From an uncultured Lachnospiraceae bacterium (GTDB taxonomy: Bacteria; Bacillota; Clostridia; Lachnospirales; Lachnospiraceae): DNA of 64,000 bases. Positions 25,402-35,004 of this stretch are shown here, piece by piece. Position 1 is the stretch's first letter. Each line of letters opens with the position of its first letter. The notes under the pieces were generated by a model that did not search any database, was not told the DNA's origin, and saw only the letters and a program-made list of their open reading frames with translations. Where the stretch lies: NCBI GenBank assembly GCA_902780405.1, contig CACZFI010000003.1, forward strand, positions 1 through 64,000. The letters are read 5' to 3'. Position numbers and translations under genes: made by a program.

Positions 25402-27828
25402 ATGAACAAACGCAGTTTACGTACACTTGAATATGACAAAATCTTAGAACTCCTTGCAGAGTACGCCAACTCCGAGCCGGCAAAACATCGCGCACGAAAT
25501 ATCAAGCCGCGGACCGAGCTTTCCGAGATCGAAAAGCTTCAGTCCGAGACCCGCGACGCATACCGACGCCTGGAGCGACACGGCAACCTGAATTTCTCCG
25601 GCATCCGAAGCATTCGTCCGATTCTCGGACTTCTTAAGGCAGGCGCCACGCTTTCCGCGGCAGAGCTTTTGGATATCGCAGGGCTTCTTGAAACCGCAGC
25701 CGCAGTCAAAAGCTACGGAGACGGTTCCGACCTGGACGAAGCTCTTGTCTCCAAGAATAAAAAACGTGCATCCGAAGAAGGGAGTGCACCTGCTCGGGAT
25801 TCACTGACCGAGCGTTTCGACATGCTCGTCGTCCTGCACGATCTTTCCGCCGAGATCCGCCGATGCATCATCTCTACGGATGAGATCGCGGATGACGCCT
25901 CGGGAACCCTTGCCGGCATTCGCCGCAAGATCAAGGAGACCGACAGTCGACTCCACCGCGAGCTCGAAAAGATCATCCGCAAGGACACCTATCAGGATAT
26001 GCTGCAGGACAGCCTCATCACTTCCCGTGGAGGCAGATACTGTATTCCCGTAAAGCAGGAGTATCGAAGCCGCTTTCCGGGCATGATCCACGACCAGTCA
26101 CAGTCCGGCTCCACACTTTTCATCGAGCCGATGGCTGTTGTCAATATGAACAACGAGATCAAGGAGCTCGAGAACGACGAGCGGACCGAGATTGAACACA
26201 TTTTAGAGTCACTCTCCGCCTCGGCCGCCACATTTGCTGAAGATATCGAGTTCGATCTCGGCACACTGATCGATTTAGACTTTATCTTCGCCAAAGGCAA
26301 ATTTGCCAGAGCGATCCGGGCCACAGAACCCGCCTTCAACACCGACGGCGTCATAGAAATCAAAGAGGGACGTCATCCCCTTCTCGACAGGAAGGCCGTA
26401 GTCCCCATCGACCTTACCCTCGGCAGGGACTATCACCTTCTGATCGTCACCGGCCCCAACACGGGCGGTAAGACAGTGTCCCTTAAGACCCTCGGTCTTT
26501 TCACACTGATGGGCCAGGCAGGTTTGCATATTCCCGCTGCGGAGGGCAGTGTCCTCTCCGTGATGGATGATGTCTTCGCCGACATCGGAGATGAGCAGAG
26601 CATCGAGATGAGCCTCTCCACCTTCTCATCTCATATGAGCAACATCGTATTTATTCTGGAACACGCCACAGACCGGTCGCTATGCCTCTTTGACGAATTG
26701 GGCGGCGGCACGGATCCCGTCGAGGGTGCAGCCCTTGCGGAGGCGATCCTTGACGAATTAAAAAATCGTGGCACACGGGTGATGGCCACGACACATTACA
26801 ACGAATTAAAAACCTACGCCATGTCAGCACCGCTCGTGGAGAATGCTTCCTGCGAATTTGACGTTGCGACGCTTCGTCCCACCTACAAGCTGCACATCGG
26901 TATCCCCGGAAGTTCCAATGCATTTGCCATCTCCAAGAAGCTCGGCATCTCCGACAGCATCATCGAGAGTGCAAGAGGCAGGATCGGGCAGTCCGTGAAG
27001 GATATGGAAGAACTGATCGCCAGCCTGACCGCGCGTACCAAACAGGCAGAAGAAGACGCTGCCGAAGCAGCGGCGAAAAGAGCCGAGGCCGAAGAAAAGG
27101 CGAAAGTCTTAGCCGAAGCGGAAGCCGGCATCTCCGAAAAGAAGGCCGACATCCTCGAGAAAGCCAGAGAAGAAGCCAGAGAGCTTCTCGACGAAGCCAA
27201 GGAAACAGCAGACCGGGCGATCCGGGATTACAATAAGTGGCTCAAGAATCCGAACCGTGCGGATGCGAAAGAGATGGAAGCCCGCCGCGGCAATCTCCGG
27301 GACAAGATCGACAAACTCGCACCGAAGGATATCGGGACCAAGACACGCAGAAGCAATCACAAGGCCGGTGATTTTCATATCGGTGACACCGTCCTGGTGC
27401 TTTCCCTAAACTCCAAGGGACATATCACGGCACTTCCCGACGCCAAAGGCAAGGCCGAAGTGCGGATGGGCATCATCAACTCCAAGTTCCACATCAGTGA
27501 TCTGTCCATCATCGATGAGCCTCTTGAGACCACAAAGAAAAGCGCAACGCGTACCCGTTCCGGCAGCATCACGAGCAAGGCCATGACCATCTCTCCCGAG
27601 ATCAATGTCATCGGCAAAACCGTAGACGAAGCCACTGCCATGATCGACAAATACATTGACGATGCAGCCCTCTCCAACCTAACGCAGGTTACCATCATCC
27701 ACGGCAAGGGAACCGGCGCTTTAAGGAAGGGCATCCATCAGTTTTTAGACCGGCATCCTCTGGCCAAGTCCTACCGCGCAGGCGAGTATGGCGAAGGAGA
27801 GTACGGCGTGACCATCGTATCACTATAG
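25402..27828 (+). CDS. mutS2: Endonuclease MutS2
   Basis: The 808-residue protein has the MutS2 layout: core and clamp domains (1-330), an ABC-type ATPase (about 335-510; Walker A GPNTGGKTV, signature SIEMSLSTFSSHM, Walker B CLFDELGGGTDP), a long charged coiled coil (520-640), a KOW-like segment and a C-terminal Smr nuclease domain (about 735-808; HGKGTGALRKG). MutS2 acts on branched DNA and, in Bacillus, rescues collided ribosomes. There is no visible ribosome site, and the -10 box TATACAAT ends eight bases before the ATG, so the mRNA may be leaderless. The response regulator gene follows after nine bases. Confidence 0.95.
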   Translation: MNKRSLRTLEYDKILELLAEYANSEPAKHRARNIKPRTELSEIEKLQSETRDAYRRLERHGNLNFSGIRSIRPILGLLKAGATLSAAELLDIAGLLETAAAVKSYGDGSDLDEALVSKNKKRASEEGSAPARDSLTERFDMLVVLHDLSAEIRRCIISTDEIADDASGTLAGIRRKIKETDSRLHRELEKIIRKDTYQDMLQDSLITSRGGRYCIPVKQEYRSRFPGMIHDQSQSGSTLFIEPMAVVNMNNEIKELENDERTEIEHILESLSASAATFAEDIEFDLGTLIDLDFIFAKGKFARAIRATEPAFNTDGVIEIKEGRHPLLDRKAVVPIDLTLGRDYHLLIVTGPNTGGKTVSLKTLGLFTLMGQAGLHIPAAEGSVLSVMDDVFADIGDEQSIEMSLSTFSSHMSNIVFILEHATDRSLCLFDELGGGTDPVEGAALAEAILDELKNRGTRVMATTHYNELKTYAMSAPLVENASCEFDVATLRPTYKLHIGIPGSSNAFAISKKLGISDSIIESARGRIGQSVKDMEELIASLTARTKQAEEDAAEAAAKRAEAEEKAKVLAEAEAGISEKKADILEKAREEARELLDEAKETADRAIRDYNKWLKNPNRADAKEMEARRGNLRDKIDKLAPKDIGTKTRRSNHKAGDFHIGDTVLVLSLNSKGHITALPDAKGKAEVRMGIINSKFHISDLSIIDEPLETTKKSATRTRSGSITSKAMTISPEINVIGKTVDEATAMIDKYIDDAALSNLTQVTIIHGKGTGALRKGIHQFLDRHPLAKSYRAGEYGEGEYGVTIVSL

Positions 27829-27837
27829 GAGGTAGAC

Positions 27838-28554
27838 ATGGAAAAACAGCGCATTTTAATCGTAGATGATGATGAGAATATCGCAGAGCTGATCTCCCTG
27901 TACTTAGTCAAGGAGTGCTTCACGACAGAGATCGCCGCGAACGGCACCGAAGCCATCGCCGCCGTCGAGAGATTTGCCCCGCACCTCATCCTGCTTGACA
28001 TTATGCTTCCGGATATGGATGGTTACGAGGTATGTGCCGAGATTCGAAAAAAATACCAGACACCGATCATCATGCTCTCTGCGAAGGGCAAGACCTTAGA
28101 CAAAGTTCTCGGATTCAAGATCGGTGCGGACGACTATATTGTGAAGCCCTTTGATTCCAACGAGATGGTTGCACGTGTACGCGCCGTTTTAAAGCGCGCA
28201 TCCTACACACCGCCTCAGGAAAATATCGTAACCGAGACAGACCACCGCGGCGACTTCGTGGAGTACGACGGTCTGTTGATCAACCTGACCAATTACACCG
28301 TCACCCTTGAGGGGCGGATTATCGATATGCCGCCGAAGGAACTGGAGCTTCTCTACTTCCTTGCGAAAAAGCCGAATCAGGTATTCACCAGGGACCATCT
28401 TTTGGATCAGCTCTGGGGCTACGAGTATGTCGGCGACTCCCGTACGGTCGACGTTCACATCAAGCGACTCCGCGAGAAGCTGGTGGGCAAGGAAACCCAC
28501 AACTGGATGATCACCACCGTCTGGGGCAAAGGCTACAAATTTGAGGTACACTGA
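27838..28554 (+). CDS. OmpR-family response regulator
   Basis: The 238-residue protein has a receiver domain (1-120) with acidic pocket D10/D11, phospho-acceptor D54 (LLDIMLP), a Ser/Thr switch (MLSAKG) and K105-type lysine (DDYIVKPF), followed by a winged-helix DNA-binding domain (about 140-236; FLAKKPNQVFTRDHLLDQLWG). AGGAGG precedes the ATG. Its stop codon overlaps the kinase start (TGATG), so the two form a coupled pair. The stimulus and target genes are not deducible. Confidence 0.95.
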   Translation: MEKQRILIVDDDENIAELISLYLVKECFTTEIAANGTEAIAAVERFAPHLILLDIMLPDMDGYEVCAEIRKKYQTPIIMLSAKGKTLDKVLGFKIGADDYIVKPFDSNEMVARVRAVLKRASYTPPQENIVTETDHRGDFVEYDGLLINLTNYTVTLEGRIIDMPPKELELLYFLAKKPNQVFTRDHLLDQLWGYEYVGDSRTVDVHIKRLREKLVGKETHNWMITTVWGKGYKFEVH

Positions 28555-30011
28555 TGAAATTCTTAAGGCACTCCCTGTTTGACAAGATCATATTGGCCTT
28601 CCTGGTGATCACCATCGCCGTATTTGCCGTTCTCACACTTTATGCAACACATACCACCAAGCAAACGCTTGCGGAAGAGCGCGTGGAAGTGCTTACCAAC
28701 GAGGGATTCCTAATCTCCGAGCAGTCCATCGTGGCCTACATCAACGGCCTCTATTCCCTGTCGCAGTTGCAGTCGAATCTGGATTACTACAGTGAGTCTC
28801 TGGACACCAGCATCTGGTACTTTAACTCCAAGGGCGTCCGCGTTGCATCCGCTACGGCGAACGACCATCCCAGCTGCCCGAACAATATCCACTTTATCGA
28901 TTACGACTACGACATGACCGAGCTTCAAACCTTCAAAGGAGACTTCTACAACTACTTTGAAGACGGTGTCATCTCTGTTTCGATACCGATCACGACCAAC
29001 GGCAAGCCCAACGGCGTCGTACTGCTTCACTCGACGGTCGGCCAGTTCAAAGAACTCCAGCAACACCTGATCAAGAGCATGTACGTCCCCTTCCTGGTGA
29101 TGATCATCATCTCCTTCGCCCTGCTCGGTATCATCTCCAGAAAGGTCATCCAGCCGATCCGAAAGATCGGACACGTGGCCGAGGAGTATTCCGCCGGAAA
29201 CTTCGAGGCGAAGATGGAGATCCACTCCAAGGACGAGATCGGTCAGCTGGCCTCCACCCTGGAGTACATGGCCTCCGAGCTCTTAAAGCTGGACGACTAC
29301 CGACGTGCCTTCATCTCCAACATCTCCCATGACTTCCGCTCACCCCTTACCTCTATCAAGGGCTACGCCGAAGCCATCAAGGACGGCACCATCCCCCCGG
29401 AGAAGCAGGACCGCTACCTCGGCATCATCGTCGACGAGACCAAGCGCCTCTCCAAGCTCACCAACGGACTCCTTGAGTTGAATGATTTCGACTCCTACGG
29501 CATCTGGCTGATGCCCCGTGAGTTCGATGTGGTAGAGTTGATCAAGGGTGCCATCGATACCTACGAAGGCAAATGCATCGACAAGGGTATCCCTCTCTTC
29601 TTCAACAACCACGCGGAAGACTCCATGGTCTACGCAGATCGCCTGAAGATCCAGCAGGTTATCTACAACTTGATCGACAACGCGATCAAATTCACACCCA
29701 CCGGTCAGCGCATCTTCATCACGCTGACGGAAAAGCGCGACAAGGTCTTCATCTCCGTCAAGGACGAAGGTATGGGTATCCCGAAGGATTCCCTGAAGAA
29801 GATCTGGGTACGTTTCTACAAGACAGACGCATCCCGCGGCCGCGACAAGAACGGATCCGGCCTCGGCCTCTCCATCACGCGAGAGATCATCAAGGCCCAC
29901 AACGAGAACATCAACGTTGTCAGCACCGAAGGCGTCGGCTCCGAGTTCACCTTCTCGCTGCAGAAGGCGGCGTTCAAATCGATGTTTAAGAGCGGCACCA
30001 TAGCTGATTAG
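28554..30011 (+). CDS. Sensor histidine kinase
   Basis: A 485-residue membrane kinase. Helix 1 (about 11-32) and helix 2 (about 176-198) flank an extracytoplasmic sensor domain of about 145 residues that looks Cache/PAS-like (SIWYFNSKGVRVASA ... ISVSIPITTNGKPNGVVLLHS). A HAMP domain (about 195-250), the H-box FISNISHDFRSPLTSI (phospho-His), N-box VIYNLIDNAIKFTP, G1 VKDEGMGIPKD and G2 GSGLGLSI complete a class I kinase. It is paired with the preceding OmpR-type regulator and ends next to a large palindrome and a terminator. Confidence 0.95.
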   Translation: MKFLRHSLFDKIILAFLVITIAVFAVLTLYATHTTKQTLAEERVEVLTNEGFLISEQSIVAYINGLYSLSQLQSNLDYYSESLDTSIWYFNSKGVRVASATANDHPSCPNNIHFIDYDYDMTELQTFKGDFYNYFEDGVISVSIPITTNGKPNGVVLLHSTVGQFKELQQHLIKSMYVPFLVMIIISFALLGIISRKVIQPIRKIGHVAEEYSAGNFEAKMEIHSKDEIGQLASTLEYMASELLKLDDYRRAFISNISHDFRSPLTSIKGYAEAIKDGTIPPEKQDRYLGIIVDETKRLSKLTNGLLELNDFDSYGIWLMPREFDVVELIKGAIDTYEGKCIDKGIPLFFNNHAEDSMVYADRLKIQQVIYNLIDNAIKFTPTGQRIFITLTEKRDKVFISVKDEGMGIPKDSLKKIWVRFYKTDASRGRDKNGSGLGLSITREIIKAHNENINVVSTEGVGSEFTFSLQKAAFKSMFKSGTIAD

Positions 30012-30019
30012 CGGCAAAA

Positions 30020-30147
30020 AAACACCCGACTCCATATGAGGTTCGCGGCGACGCTCCCGGGGTAATCACCGCGCACAAACCATTTTGTGCGCTATAGATC
30101 ACCCCTCGCGCGTCGTTGACACGTATCCGTTGTGGAGTCGGGTGTTT
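30020..30147. repeat. Large nested palindrome after the sensor kinase gene
   Basis: Perfect 15-bp arms, AAACACCCGACTCCA (30020-30034) and its complement (30133-30147), enclose CGACGC/GCGTCG (30049-30054/30110-30115), GGGGT/ACCCC (30059-30063/30101-30105) and a central hairpin GCGCACAAA-CCAT-TTTGTGCGC (30071-30092). Poly-A before and T-rich sequence after would let it end transcription, but it is far larger than a terminator. A real terminator follows at 30219. No coding signal. Confidence 0.8.
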
Positions 30148-30218
30148 GTTTGCACTAAGCACCGGCGGACTCATGTTGTCCTGGCGATGTAACCTCACAC
30201 ATACTCGAATAAAGCAAA

Positions 30219-30246
30219 AACGTCACCGTAATTGGTGACGTTTTTT
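30219..30246 (+). terminator. Terminator of the mutS2-two-component operon
   Basis: AACGTCACC-GTAATT-GGTGACGTT followed by a run of six T in all. Confidence 0.9.
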
Positions 30247-30258
30247 GTCGTTATACAG

Positions 30259-30441
30259 CCCCGGGCGACATATGTTTGTTGAGCGGGGTCGCCGAACACG
30301 CCGGCTACAAGGAAGAAACCCGATGGGTTTCTTTGAGTCGCTCAAAGCCGCGACGGGCTGTCTGCATCATAGATGCAGACCTGAGTTGCGTGTGAGATCG
30401 AAGCGAGAGCGTCCCCCGAAACAAATGTATGTCGTCCGGGG
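30259..30441. repeat. 183-bp structured element that contains the dispersed-repeat core
   Basis: 22-bp outer arms (30259-30280 and 30420-30441) pair fully if three G-U pairs are allowed. Inside lie hairpin AAGAAACCC-GAT-GGGTTTCTT (30313-30333), a 23-base core identical to copy B of the dispersed repeat (30337-30359), and hairpin GTCTGCATC-ATA-GATGCAGAC (30360-30380). The G-U pairs favour an RNA, read on the plus strand. It lies between the kinase-operon terminator and the end of aspS, and encodes nothing. Confidence 0.75.
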
Positions 30442-30456
30442 CGTCTCACCATCGAA

Positions 30457-32250
30457 TTACTCTTCAGTCTTAACAATTTCGATGCCGAGTTCTTTAAGCT
30501 GCGTCGGATCTACGATATTCGGTGCGTCGGACATCAGGTCGGACGCATCCTTGATCTTCGGGAAGGCGATGACGTCACGGATGCTGTCTGCGCCGGTCAT
30601 GAGCATGAGCAGACGATCGAGTCCGAAGGCCAGTCCTGCGTGAGGCGGAACGCCGTACTTGAAGGCGGTAAGCAGGAAGCCGAACTTATCTTCCGCACTT
30701 TCCTTCGTAAGTCCGATAACATCAAACATCTTCTCCTGGATGTCGTTCTGATGGATACGGACAGAACCACCGCCCAGTTCCACGCCGTTTAAGACGATGT
30801 CGTATGCCTTGGCGCGCACCGCACCGGGATCGGTATCGATCAAAGGAAGGTCTTCCTCCATCGGCATGGTGAAGGGATGGTGCATTGCCACGAAACGATT
30901 CTCATCCTCGCTCCACTCGAGAAGCGGGAACTCCGTGATCCATACGAAGTTGAACTCGTTCTTGTCGATGATGCCCATCTGATCTGCCACGTGGCAGCGA
31001 AGTGCGCCGAGCGTCTCAAGCACAAACTTCTTCTTGGCATCGGAGATGAAAAGAAGGAGATCGCCGGGTTCTGCCTGCATACGCTCGCGGATGGCCGCAA
31101 GCTCCTCATCCTTCATAAACTTGGCAAATGAACACTTCTCCGTACCGTCTCCGGCGATGGCGATATAGGCAAGGCCCTTCGCGCCGTAACCCTTGACGAA
31201 TTCGGTCAAAGCGTCGATCTTCTTTCTCGGAAGTTCACCGAGTCCCTTGGCGTTGATACCGCGAACCGTACCACCCTCGGCAATCGCACCTGCGAATACG
31301 CCGAACTCGGAAGCTGTCACGATGTCGGAGATGTCGGTAAGCTCCAGTCCGAATCGAAGATCCGGCTTGTCGGAGCCGAAGCGCTCCATCGCTTCCTTCC
31401 AGGTCATGCGGCGGATGGGGGTTGCCACATCGATACCGATGGCCTCTTTGAACATATGCTTGATGAGTCTTTCATTCACGTCGATGACATCATCGATATC
31501 CACAAAGGAAAGCTCCATATCGATCTGGGTAAATTCCGGCTGTCTGTCCGCACGCAGATCCTCATCACGGAAGCACTTTGCGATCTGGAAGTACCTGTCG
31601 TAGCCCGAGCACATCAGAAGCTGCTTAAAGAGCTGGGGTGACTGGGGCAGTGCGTAGAAGTTGCCGGGATGCACACGGCTGGGCACGAGATAGTCTCTTG
31701 CACCCTCCGGTGTGGACTTGCAAAGGATGGGGGTCTCGATCTCCAGGAATCCTTCGTTTGCAAGGAAGGCACGGACTTCCGTCGTCACCTTGCTGCGAAG
31801 CATAATATTGCTCTGAATATCCGGACGTCTTAAGTCAAGGAAACGATACTTGAGACGCAGGTCTTCCTTGGTCTTGCTGTCGGACTCGATGGGGAAAGGC
31901 GGAACCTCTGCCTCAGAGAGGATACGGATATCTTCTGCGATGATCTCGATATCTCCCGTTGCCAGATTCTCATTCACAGCGCCGCCACGCTTCGCAACCT
32001 TACCCGTTACGGCTACCACGAACTCCGCACGCAGTTTCTCTGCCTTCGCATATCCTTCTGCGCCCACATTTGCCTCTTCAAAGATCAGCTGCAGGATACC
32101 GCTTCTGTCTCTTAAATCTACGAAGATGATACCGCCCTTGTTGCGGCTTTTTGCGACCCAACCCATCACGGTAACGGTCTCGCCCACCATCGCTCCGGTG
32201 ACTTCCGTACATCTGTGGCTTCTCTTCAAGCCTTTCATTGTCTCTGCCAT
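30457..32250 (-). CDS. aspS: Aspartyl-tRNA synthetase
   Basis: The 597-residue enzyme has the length of bacterial-type AspRS. An N-terminal OB anticodon-binding domain (1-105, VTVMGWVAKSRNKGGIIFVD) is followed by class II motif 1-2 (QLLMCSGYDRYFQIAKCFRD), the bacterial GAD insertion (about 290-420), and motif 3 (GLAFGLDRLLML). It charges tRNA-Asp, possibly also tRNA-Asn. It lies 18 bases after hisS on the same strand; no T-box is present between them. Confidence 0.97.
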   Translation of the reverse strand: MAETMKGLKRSHRCTEVTGAMVGETVTVMGWVAKSRNKGGIIFVDLRDRSGILQLIFEEANVGAEGYAKAEKLRAEFVVAVTGKVAKRGGAVNENLATGDIEIIAEDIRILSEAEVPPFPIESDSKTKEDLRLKYRFLDLRRPDIQSNIMLRSKVTTEVRAFLANEGFLEIETPILCKSTPEGARDYLVPSRVHPGNFYALPQSPQLFKQLLMCSGYDRYFQIAKCFRDEDLRADRQPEFTQIDMELSFVDIDDVIDVNERLIKHMFKEAIGIDVATPIRRMTWKEAMERFGSDKPDLRFGLELTDISDIVTASEFGVFAGAIAEGGTVRGINAKGLGELPRKKIDALTEFVKGYGAKGLAYIAIAGDGTEKCSFAKFMKDEELAAIRERMQAEPGDLLLFISDAKKKFVLETLGALRCHVADQMGIIDKNEFNFVWITEFPLLEWSEDENRFVAMHHPFTMPMEEDLPLIDTDPGAVRAKAYDIVLNGVELGGGSVRIHQNDIQEKMFDVIGLTKESAEDKFGFLLTAFKYGVPPHAGLAFGLDRLLMLMTGADSIRDVIAFPKIKDASDLMSDAPNIVDPTQLKELGIEIVKTEE

Positions 32251-32268
32251 ATCAATAACTCCTATCTC

Positions 32269-33537
32269 TTATTCTGTCGGGATATCGCGGTCTGCAAAGA
32301 ACTCCACGATCTCACCGTATCCTTCGCTCGTAAGCTGATCCTTCTGGAACTTCTTGTTCTTCTTCATCACTGCGACGTGTACGATCTCGCCTGCCTCACG
32401 ACGCTTTCTCGCAAGGAGAAGGATCTGTCCCACCTTCTCCGCGGGCATCTTCTTCTCGATCAGGAAGGCGGTTCTTGTACCCGTACCTGGCACCTTAAAA
32501 TCACGCTCCAGAAGCAGCATGATGATACGCTCGAATCCGATGGAGAATCCGCAGGCCGGTGTTGCATTGCCCGTAAATCTGCCGATCATCTCATCGTAAC
32601 GTCCGCCGCCGCCGACGGATCCGCCGTACTCATCCATGGAAATCTCAAAGATGGGGCCGGTGTAATAAGACATGCCTCTAACCAGTGTCGGGTCAAACTT
32701 CATGACGAAGTCTGCGCTCTTGGCGCCCTCCACACTTTCGATGATGGAGATCAGATCGTCCGCAACGTCCTCCGCGAGATGCTCGCCCAATGCTTCCTTC
32801 AAGAAACTGATGCCGTTTACGTCTCCGGTCACCTTCTCAAAGAGTGCAAGGTACTCGGTCACGGACGCCTCGGAATAACCTGCGGAAAGAAGTTCCTCCT
32901 TCACTCCGTCAAGACTGATCTTGTCCATCTTGTCTAATGTGATAAACACACTGTCGAAGTCGCTCTCGGGGAAACCGCACTTTGCCGCCATAGCCTTTAA
33001 GATCCGGCGGTCATTGATGCGGATGGTAAAATTCTTAAAATCAAGCTTGCCAAGCAGCGTGGTGGTTGCCAGGATGAGTTCGATCTCCGCTAAGATGGTA
33101 GGCTCACCGAGGATGTCGATGTCACACTGCATGAACTGACGATAGCGTCCTCTCTGCGGTCTGTCCGCACGCCAGACATTGCCCATCTGAAGTGCCTTAA
33201 AGGGTGCCGGAAGATCGTTCGCATTGTTCGCATAGTATCTTGAAAGCGGCACGGTCAGGTCGTAGCGAAGACCTCCGTCCACCAAGTCGATCTCTTCCTT
33301 TGCCTCATCGATCTTAAGCTTCTCACCGCGCTTTAAGATCTTGAAGATAAGTTTTTCGTTCTCTCCTCCCTGCTTGGAAGAAAGGTTCTCGATGTGCTCC
33401 ACACAGGGCGTCTCCACACCGTTAAAACCGAAGGCTCTGTAAGTCTCCTTGATGAGGCCGATGCAGTAATCTCTGATCTCCATCTCCCTCGGCATAATAT
33501 CCTTCATACCGGTAACCGGCTTTTTTACCATTCCCAC
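32269..33537 (-). CDS. hisS: Histidyl-tRNA synthetase
   Basis: A 422-residue class IIa synthetase. The start MGMVKKPVTGMKDIMPREME and class II motif 2 with FRADRPQRGRYRQF-like sequence (NVWRADRPQRGRYRQFMQCD) are typical, as are the HisRS motif LVRGMSYYTG and motif 3 ACGFSIGFERIIML. The C-terminal anticodon domain (330-422) is present. hisS and aspS side by side is a common Firmicutes order. It lies four bases after hemZ, so it is part of the same operon. Confidence 0.96.
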   Translation of the reverse strand: MGMVKKPVTGMKDIMPREMEIRDYCIGLIKETYRAFGFNGVETPCVEHIENLSSKQGGENEKLIFKILKRGEKLKIDEAKEEIDLVDGGLRYDLTVPLSRYYANNANDLPAPFKALQMGNVWRADRPQRGRYRQFMQCDIDILGEPTILAEIELILATTTLLGKLDFKNFTIRINDRRILKAMAAKCGFPESDFDSVFITLDKMDKISLDGVKEELLSAGYSEASVTEYLALFEKVTGDVNGISFLKEALGEHLAEDVADDLISIIESVEGAKSADFVMKFDPTLVRGMSYYTGPIFEISMDEYGGSVGGGGRYDEMIGRFTGNATPACGFSIGFERIIMLLLERDFKVPGTGTRTAFLIEKKMPAEKVGQILLLARKRREAGEIVHVAVMKKNKKFQKDQLTSEGYGEIVEFFADRDIPTE

Positions 33538-33540
33538 GAA

Positions 33541-35004
33541 TTATATCCTCCTGAATGCCTTTTCTTTTCTATCCATCATCTCCGGGAACCGGTCGAGGTA
33601 ATCCCGAAGCGATTTGCAATTTTCGATGCGGTCGACGCGCTGCGGCCGCTCGGACAGATTGTCCGATGTTCGTCTGACCGGCTTGGTCACGGCTCCGGCA
33701 CCGGCTGCCATGATGTCGATCATCTCTTCCATGATCAGTATGTTGTACATACTCTCTGTGCCCGGCTTGGCGTAGCCGATGTTCTCGAGGTTTCCGCCCA
33801 TATTCTTCTGGCGGTACATGTAATAGGGTTCCATCCCCATCCCTCTTGCCGACGCATCCGCAAGGTCAAGCATCTCTTCCATATCCCGGTGGATCGTGTC
33901 TCCGTATGCGTCAAATTCCTCACGCAGTCTGGCTGCGCGCTTGACCGCAAGAGAATGGATGGTAAGACTCTCCGGTGCGAGGTCTTCGACCTGTGCAAGG
34001 GTCTTTTTCATCATAGATGCGTCTTCTCCGGGAAGTCCCGCGATCAGATCCATGTTGATGTTGGTGAATCCTTCCGCACGCGCCATGGCAAATGCGTCCT
34101 TCACATCCTGTACGCTGTGGGCACGCCCGATCCTTGCAAGTGTCTCATCGTGCATGGTCTGCGGATTGATGCTGATGCGATTCACACCATATGCGCGGTA
34201 TACCGCAAGTTTCCCGGCGGTGATACTGTCGGGGCGTCCCGCCTCGACGGTATACTCGATCCTGCCTTCCGCAAGCTCCGGATAGATCTCCGCAATCCCG
34301 GAAAGCAGGCGCTTTGTCTGCGTCTCATCGATGGAGGAAGGGGTTCCCCCGCCGATATAGCAGGCTGCAAGCCTCCGGCCCCGTGTGAGATCCCTGATCA
34401 TCCGGATCTCTTCCGTAAGCCGTTCTAAGTAAGTATCCACCTCACCCCGGTACAATTCGATGGGATAAGAGGTAAATGAACAGTATAAACATCTGCTCGG
34501 ACAAAACGGAATTCCGATATACAGACAGTAATCATCTGCCGCAAGTCCCGTGAGCAGCCGGATCTCATGCTGTGCCACATCAAGCGCCAGCTCCGTCTTC
34601 GCCCCGGATACCTCATAGACCTCACGGTACATCCGGCGAATATCATCCGGCGTCTCGCCCTCCTGCAGGGCCTTCATCGCGATCTTCGTGGGACGCATCC
34701 CTGTCAGATCTCCCCAAGGAAGTACGCGTCCGGTCTTTGCCGAAAGCAAGTGATAGATCGCAAGTTTGATCGCATTCCGGAAGTTTTGTCTATCCTTGTA
34801 GTCACCGATGGCACGTTCCGTGCCGGTGAGCATTCCGTCCTCCAAAATGTGCAGTGTCGCCCCCGTGTCGTCATAGTCGCAGACAAGTGTAAAGCGCGCA
34901 TCCGCATCCTCCTTCTCCGAGATATCCTCTCCCGGATAAAAAGCCATCAGCATTGCGCGCAGATCGTTATTGTATTCGTGACTGTTTTCAAGCAGGCGGA
35001 TCAT
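33541..35004 (-). CDS. hemZ: Coproporphyrinogen dehydrogenase HemZ-type radical SAM protein
   Basis: The 487-residue radical SAM enzyme belongs to the oxygen-independent coproporphyrinogen oxidase-like family. An extra N-terminal domain of about 160 residues and the cluster motif CPSRCLYCSF identify the HemZ branch. GGGTPSSID, the SAM-binding segment and the HemN-type stretch NLDLIAGLPGE-like (INMDLIAGLPGEDASMMKKT) follow. In the absence of other haem genes here the true substrate is uncertain. Its start overlaps the stop of the hydrolase gene by four bases. Confidence 0.9.
   Translation of the reverse strand: MIRLLENSHEYNNDLRAMLMAFYPGEDISEKEDADARFTLVCDYDDTGATLHILEDGMLTGTERAIGDYKDRQNFRNAIKLAIYHLLSAKTGRVLPWGDLTGMRPTKIAMKALQEGETPDDIRRMYREVYEVSGAKTELALDVAQHEIRLLTGLAADDYCLYIGIPFCPSRCLYCSFTSYPIELYRGEVDTYLERLTEEIRMIRDLTRGRRLAACYIGGGTPSSIDETQTKRLLSGIAEIYPELAEGRIEYTVEAGRPDSITAGKLAVYRAYGVNRISINPQTMHDETLARIGRAHSVQDVKDAFAMARAEGFTNINMDLIAGLPGEDASMMKKTLAQVEDLAPESLTIHSLAVKRAARLREEFDAYGDTIHRDMEEMLDLADASARGMGMEPYYMYRQKNMGGNLENIGYAKPGTESMYNILIMEEMIDIMAAGAGAVTKPVRRTSDNLSERPQRVDRIENCKSLRDYLDRFPEMMDRKEKAFRRI

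Noticed and set aside
32251..33540. T-box leader for hisS or aspS
   Set aside because: The gaps between hemZ, hisS and aspS are 3 and 18 bases, too short for any leader RNA.
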